Assembly (NCBI GenBank): GCA_002050275.1
Contig: MWTB01000031.1
Span: 1 to 64,000, forward strand
Reading direction: 5' to 3'
DNA from: Anaerolineae bacterium UTCFX1
GTDB lineage: Bacteria > Chloroflexota > Anaerolineae > Anaerolineales > Villigracilaceae
Length of the DNA: 64,000 nucleotides
Position numbers and translations under genes: made by a program. The notes under the pieces are model-generated. The model did not search any database. It worked only from the letters and a program-made list of their open reading frames with translations, and had not been told where the DNA came from. The first letter of the stretch is position 1, and the number at the start of each line of letters is the position of its first letter. Shown in pieces: positions 61,055 to 64,000 of the stretch.

Positions 61055-64000
61055 ATGTTAAAAAGTTTTGTCAAAATGTTCGGGGGCGACCCCAGTAAGA
61101 AAACTATCGCGCAGTACGGCGGCGCCGCTGCGCAAGTCAACGATCTCGAAGCGAATTTCGAGACGTTATCTGACGATGCGCTCAACGCCAAAACAGACGA
61201 ATTCCGCGCGCGGCTCGCCGAGTTGATCGGGGATACGGAAGGCTTGTCGGAGAAAGAACAGGCTAAAGTCTGGCAAGACGCGCTAAGCGACATCTTACCG
61301 GAAGCGTTCGCGGCAGTGCGCGAAGCTTCGAAACGCACTATCGGTTTACGTCACTACGATGTGCAGTTAATCGGCGGCGTAGCGCTTCATGAAGGCTCGA
61401 TCGCTGAGATGCGCACCGGCGAGGGGAAAACGCTCGTCGCCACCTTGCCAATCTACCTTAATGCTTTGCTTGGCAAAGGCGTACATCTCATCACGGTCAA
61501 TGATTATCTCGCGCGGCGCGATGCGCGCTGGATGGCTCCCATCTTCAACATGCTGGGCTTAACCGTCGGCGTGCTGCAAATGGCGGCGGCAACCGAAAAC
61601 GGCAAGAAAGCGTTTCTTGTCGATCTGGAACGCGAATCACCGCACGAAGATCAACATCAGTTGCGCTTGGTAGATCGCCGCCTCGCCTATGAAGCCGATG
61701 TAACCTACGGAACTAATTCCGAGTTTGGCTTCGATTATTTGCGCGACAACATGACCATGCGGCTGGCTGATCGGGTGCAGCGCGGACATCATTACGCTAT
61801 TGTGGACGAGGTAGACAACGTGCTAATTGACGAAGCGCGCACGCCGCTTATCATCTCCGGTCCCGCTTCGGGGAATTTGGAGTGGTATGGAAAAATGTCG
61901 CAGGTGGTCAAACAGCTTAAGCCCGAAGATTATGAACTCAACGAAAAAGATCAGAACGCCTCGCTCACTGAAACGGGATTGATGCACGTTGAGCAGGTCT
62001 TGGGGCAACCGCTCGCGGACCCCGACAGACCGGAAGATGTAACGCCCGAGCAAGCGCGTCTGCGCGGTTACCTCGAGCAAGCCATGCGCGCTCAATTCAT
62101 CTTCCATCGCAACAAGGATTATCTTGTGCAGGGAGGCAAGGTTATCATCGTAGATGAACACACCGGGCGGCTTATGCCAGGCAGACGCTGGAGCGACGGT
62201 TTACACCAGGCGGTCGAAGCCAAAGAAGGCGTGAAAGTTGAGCCCGAAAACGTGACGTATGCCACCGTCACCCTGCAGAATTATTTCCGCATGTATAAGA
62301 AATTAGCGGGTATGACCGGCACCGCGTTGACCGAAGCCGAAGAATTCAGCAAGATTTACAACCTCGAAGTCCACTCGATCCCACCGAACCTCGAATATCA
62401 GGCGTTTGGCGGCAATGCGCCGCTAATCGAGATCAAAACCAAGGACAAAGACGGTTACGCGTTAGCCTACTTCGCCAAACGCGGCGACAATGAACGCGCG
62501 CCGCTCTTCTATCGCAGGCAAGATTTTCCCGACGTCATCTATAAGACAATCGAATCAAAACTACGCGCTATTGCAACGGAAATCGTCCGCGAGCATGTGC
62601 GCGGACGTCCCGTCTTAGCCGGCACAACCTCCGTCGAAGCGTCGGAAAAGCTTTCAGAGCGTCTGAAAGCCGACTCGGTGCGGCGGTTGCTGCAAGTGGC
62701 GCTTGTGCGTCATACTTGGATGCAAGCAAATCATCGCGAAGAAGACGGACGGCTCATCGCAGAACTTCAGCCGTTCAATGAAACGCTTGAGAAGATTTCG
62801 CCGGACGCGCTGCGGAAGTTCATCCAACCGTTCGGCATGACAAGCATCAACCCCGAAGATCCGAACAATATTACCGTAACGCTTGAGATTCTTCGGTTGG
62901 ATGAAGCGGATAAAAACCGGCTAAAATCGGTGTTACAAGGCGGCGTTCCTCATCAAGTATTGAACGCGCGTAAACATACCGAAGAGTCGCAGGTGATCGC
63001 GGGGGCGGGCGCATTCGGCGCGGTCACTATCGCCACCAACATGGCGGGGCGCGGCGTGGATATTAAACTCGGCGGCGAAATCGCCGAAGAAGTCATCAGC
63101 GCGGTCAACCGCGTATTGCGTAAAGTGGGCTACGAAGACCCGTTCGATATGTCGCTTGAAGAACGCCGTGTAGCGTTGCAACAAACCGACCCGTCCGCCT
63201 TTAGCATTTACGACGCGGAAATCAAACTTTTCTTGCAATACTTTGAGGACATGGAGCGCGTCAAAGAACTGGGCGGTTTACATGTAGTCGGCTCGGAACG
63301 GCACGACGCGCGCCGCATTGATAATCAGTTGCGCGGACGCGCCGCGCGGCAGGGCGACCCCGGCTCTTCGCGTTTCTACCTTTCGCTTGAAGACGACCTC
63401 ATGCGCATTCAAGGTGGCTCACAGGTGAGCGGGCTTATGGACCGCATGCGCGTGGACGAATCGCTTCCGCTCGAAGCGGGCGTGGTCAGCCGCGTAATCG
63501 AACAAGCCCAACATCGCATCGAAGGCGCGAACTTCGATGTGCGCAAGCATCTGCTCGAATACGACGATGTGCTTAACAAACAACGCGAGCAGATCTACAA
63601 TCAACGCGATCGTATCTTCGTCAAAGCAGACCTACGCGAGGATGTGACAACGCTTCTTGAAACTGAAGTTGCTCAACGCGTCGAAGCGGAGATGGCTGAC
63701 GAAGAGGGACCGTGGAAATTGATCGCTTGGCTCGAGCAGGTGCAACCGCCGTTTATGACGGGAGAGCGCCTTTTCCCCAGTTTCGGCTTATCTCTATTGC
63801 TGCGAGAACTTTCCGAACCTACACGCCTTTCTTCCGAAGTCCTCAGCCTGATCGCCCGCGCCGTCGAAGCCGAGAACGCGCATCATCTGCGCGCAATTGA
63901 AACACTAATTGACAACGGCGAAGGGGCGCTCAATGCGCAAATTGACTCGCGCAACGACGCCGTAGACGCATTCTTTGAAAGCCTGCGCGAACGAGAAGAC
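61055..64000 (+). CDS. secA: Preprotein translocase ATPase SecA (3' end beyond window)
   Basis: The first 982 codons of SecA are open to the right edge. It drives export through SecYEG using ATP. Walker A is in MRTGEGKTL, the helicase-like motif YGTNSEFGFDYLRDN and the DEAD-like VDEVDNVLIDEAR follow, then the preprotein-crosslinking domain with the TGRLMPGRRWSDGLHQAVEAKEG segment, and TIATNMAGRGVDIKLG and GLHVVGSERHDARRIDNQLRGRAARQGDPGSSRFYLSLEDDLMR. About 90 residues (from about 62660 to 62940) are inserted before GVPHQVLNARKH, where most SecA have none. The C-terminal zinc tail would lie beyond the window. The ATG at 61055 is weakly preceded by AAAAGG. Confidence 0.95.
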   Translation, partial: MLKSFVKMFGGDPSKKTIAQYGGAAAQVNDLEANFETLSDDALNAKTDEFRARLAELIGDTEGLSEKEQAKVWQDALSDILPEAFAAVREASKRTIGLRHYDVQLIGGVALHEGSIAEMRTGEGKTLVATLPIYLNALLGKGVHLITVNDYLARRDARWMAPIFNMLGLTVGVLQMAAATENGKKAFLVDLERESPHEDQHQLRLVDRRLAYEADVTYGTNSEFGFDYLRDNMTMRLADRVQRGHHYAIVDEVDNVLIDEARTPLIISGPASGNLEWYGKMSQVVKQLKPEDYELNEKDQNASLTETGLMHVEQVLGQPLADPDRPEDVTPEQARLRGYLEQAMRAQFIFHRNKDYLVQGGKVIIVDEHTGRLMPGRRWSDGLHQAVEAKEGVKVEPENVTYATVTLQNYFRMYKKLAGMTGTALTEAEEFSKIYNLEVHSIPPNLEYQAFGGNAPLIEIKTKDKDGYALAYFAKRGDNERAPLFYRRQDFPDVIYKTIESKLRAIATEIVREHVRGRPVLAGTTSVEASEKLSERLKADSVRRLLQVALVRHTWMQANHREEDGRLIAELQPFNETLEKISPDALRKFIQPFGMTSINPEDPNNITVTLEILRLDEADKNRLKSVLQGGVPHQVLNARKHTEESQVIAGAGAFGAVTIATNMAGRGVDIKLGGEIAEEVISAVNRVLRKVGYEDPFDMSLEERRVALQQTDPSAFSIYDAEIKLFLQYFEDMERVKELGGLHVVGSERHDARRIDNQLRGRAARQGDPGSSRFYLSLEDDLMRIQGGSQVSGLMDRMRVDESLPLEAGVVSRVIEQAQHRIEGANFDVRKHLLEYDDVLNKQREQIYNQRDRIFVKADLREDVTTLLETEVAQRVEAEMADEEGPWKLIAWLEQVQPPFMTGERLFPSFGLSLLLRELSEPTRLSSEVLSLIARAVEAENAHHLRAIETLIDNGEGALNAQIDSRNDAVDAFFESLRERED

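Noticed and set aside
1..64000. CRISPR arrays, rRNA operons, prophage or insertion sequences
   Set aside because: I saw no regularly spaced direct repeats, no conserved rRNA segments and no transposase, integrase or phage structural genes.

Overview
The window looks like a chromosomal contig from a Chloroflexota bacterium, most probably class Anaerolineae. This is inferred from the mix of moderately GC-rich DNA, Thr/Pro-rich lipoproteins and membrane proteins, an archaeal-style split B12 mutase, a long SecA with a large insertion, and tandem-HTH RodZ-like and MutL-like proteins. There is no rRNA, CRISPR array, transposase or prophage. Two tRNAs (Glu-TTC, Lys-CTT) are present.

Layout. 0-5 kb: folC, two poorly conserved exported proteins, and a Phd/PIN toxin-antitoxin pair with its own promoter and operator, which runs by overlap into a DUF503 gene. 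Palindromic dispersed repeats lie here and at about 8.7, 44.4 and 47.8 kb. 4.7-14.3 kb: an unusual SDR, MurJ, a TPR protein, a CopD-like protein, RimO, a RodZ-like protein, ribosomal protein L9 and the large subunit of methylmalonyl-CoA mutase. 14.5-19.9 kb: a five-gene same-strand cluster consisting of a zinc-ribbon membrane protein, a DUF2207-like membrane protein ending in a Cys-Ala repeat with seven cysteines, a PqqD-like/radical SAM/SPASM enzyme, a paralogue of that enzyme that has lost its cluster cysteines, and a methyltransferase. This is the strongest candidate for an undescribed system, resembling peptide-modification (RiPP) logic applied to the tail of a membrane protein. 19.9-31 kb: ceramidase-like protein, metallopeptidase-like lipoprotein, signal peptidase I, tRNA-Glu, a C45-type peptidase, an ECF sigma/anti-sigma/bactofilin-like operon, three cell-surface polysaccharide genes and tRNA-Lys.

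31-45 kb: a DUF389-like/SH3 protein and phosphohexomutase, then a minus-strand run of seven tightly coupled genes (MutL-like actin-fold ATPase, a KOW-like protein, several membrane proteins). It is divergent from the B12-binding subunit of methylmalonyl-CoA mutase, its chaperone MeaB, PRPP synthetase and Fpg. 45-64 kb: universal stress protein with a two-gene chromate transporter, aspartase/fumarase, a FemAB-like acyltransferase, a large PP2C-like/propeller-like protein, CysH, Elp3, a DnaJ-like protein, an HtrA-like lipoprotein protease, a sulfite-oxidase-fold protein and the first 982 codons of secA, which runs off the window.

Functionally, mutA-type subunits plus MeaB would interconvert methylmalonyl-CoA and succinyl-CoA. 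MurJ, LepB, SecA, RodZ-like, the glycosyltransferase set and HtrA serve envelope building and quality control. RimO, Elp3, L9 and the tRNAs belong to translation. Several genes have a TATAAT-like box only 6-8 bases before the start codon and no Shine-Dalgarno, suggesting leaderless transcripts. All identifications come from reading the sequence; no database search was run.
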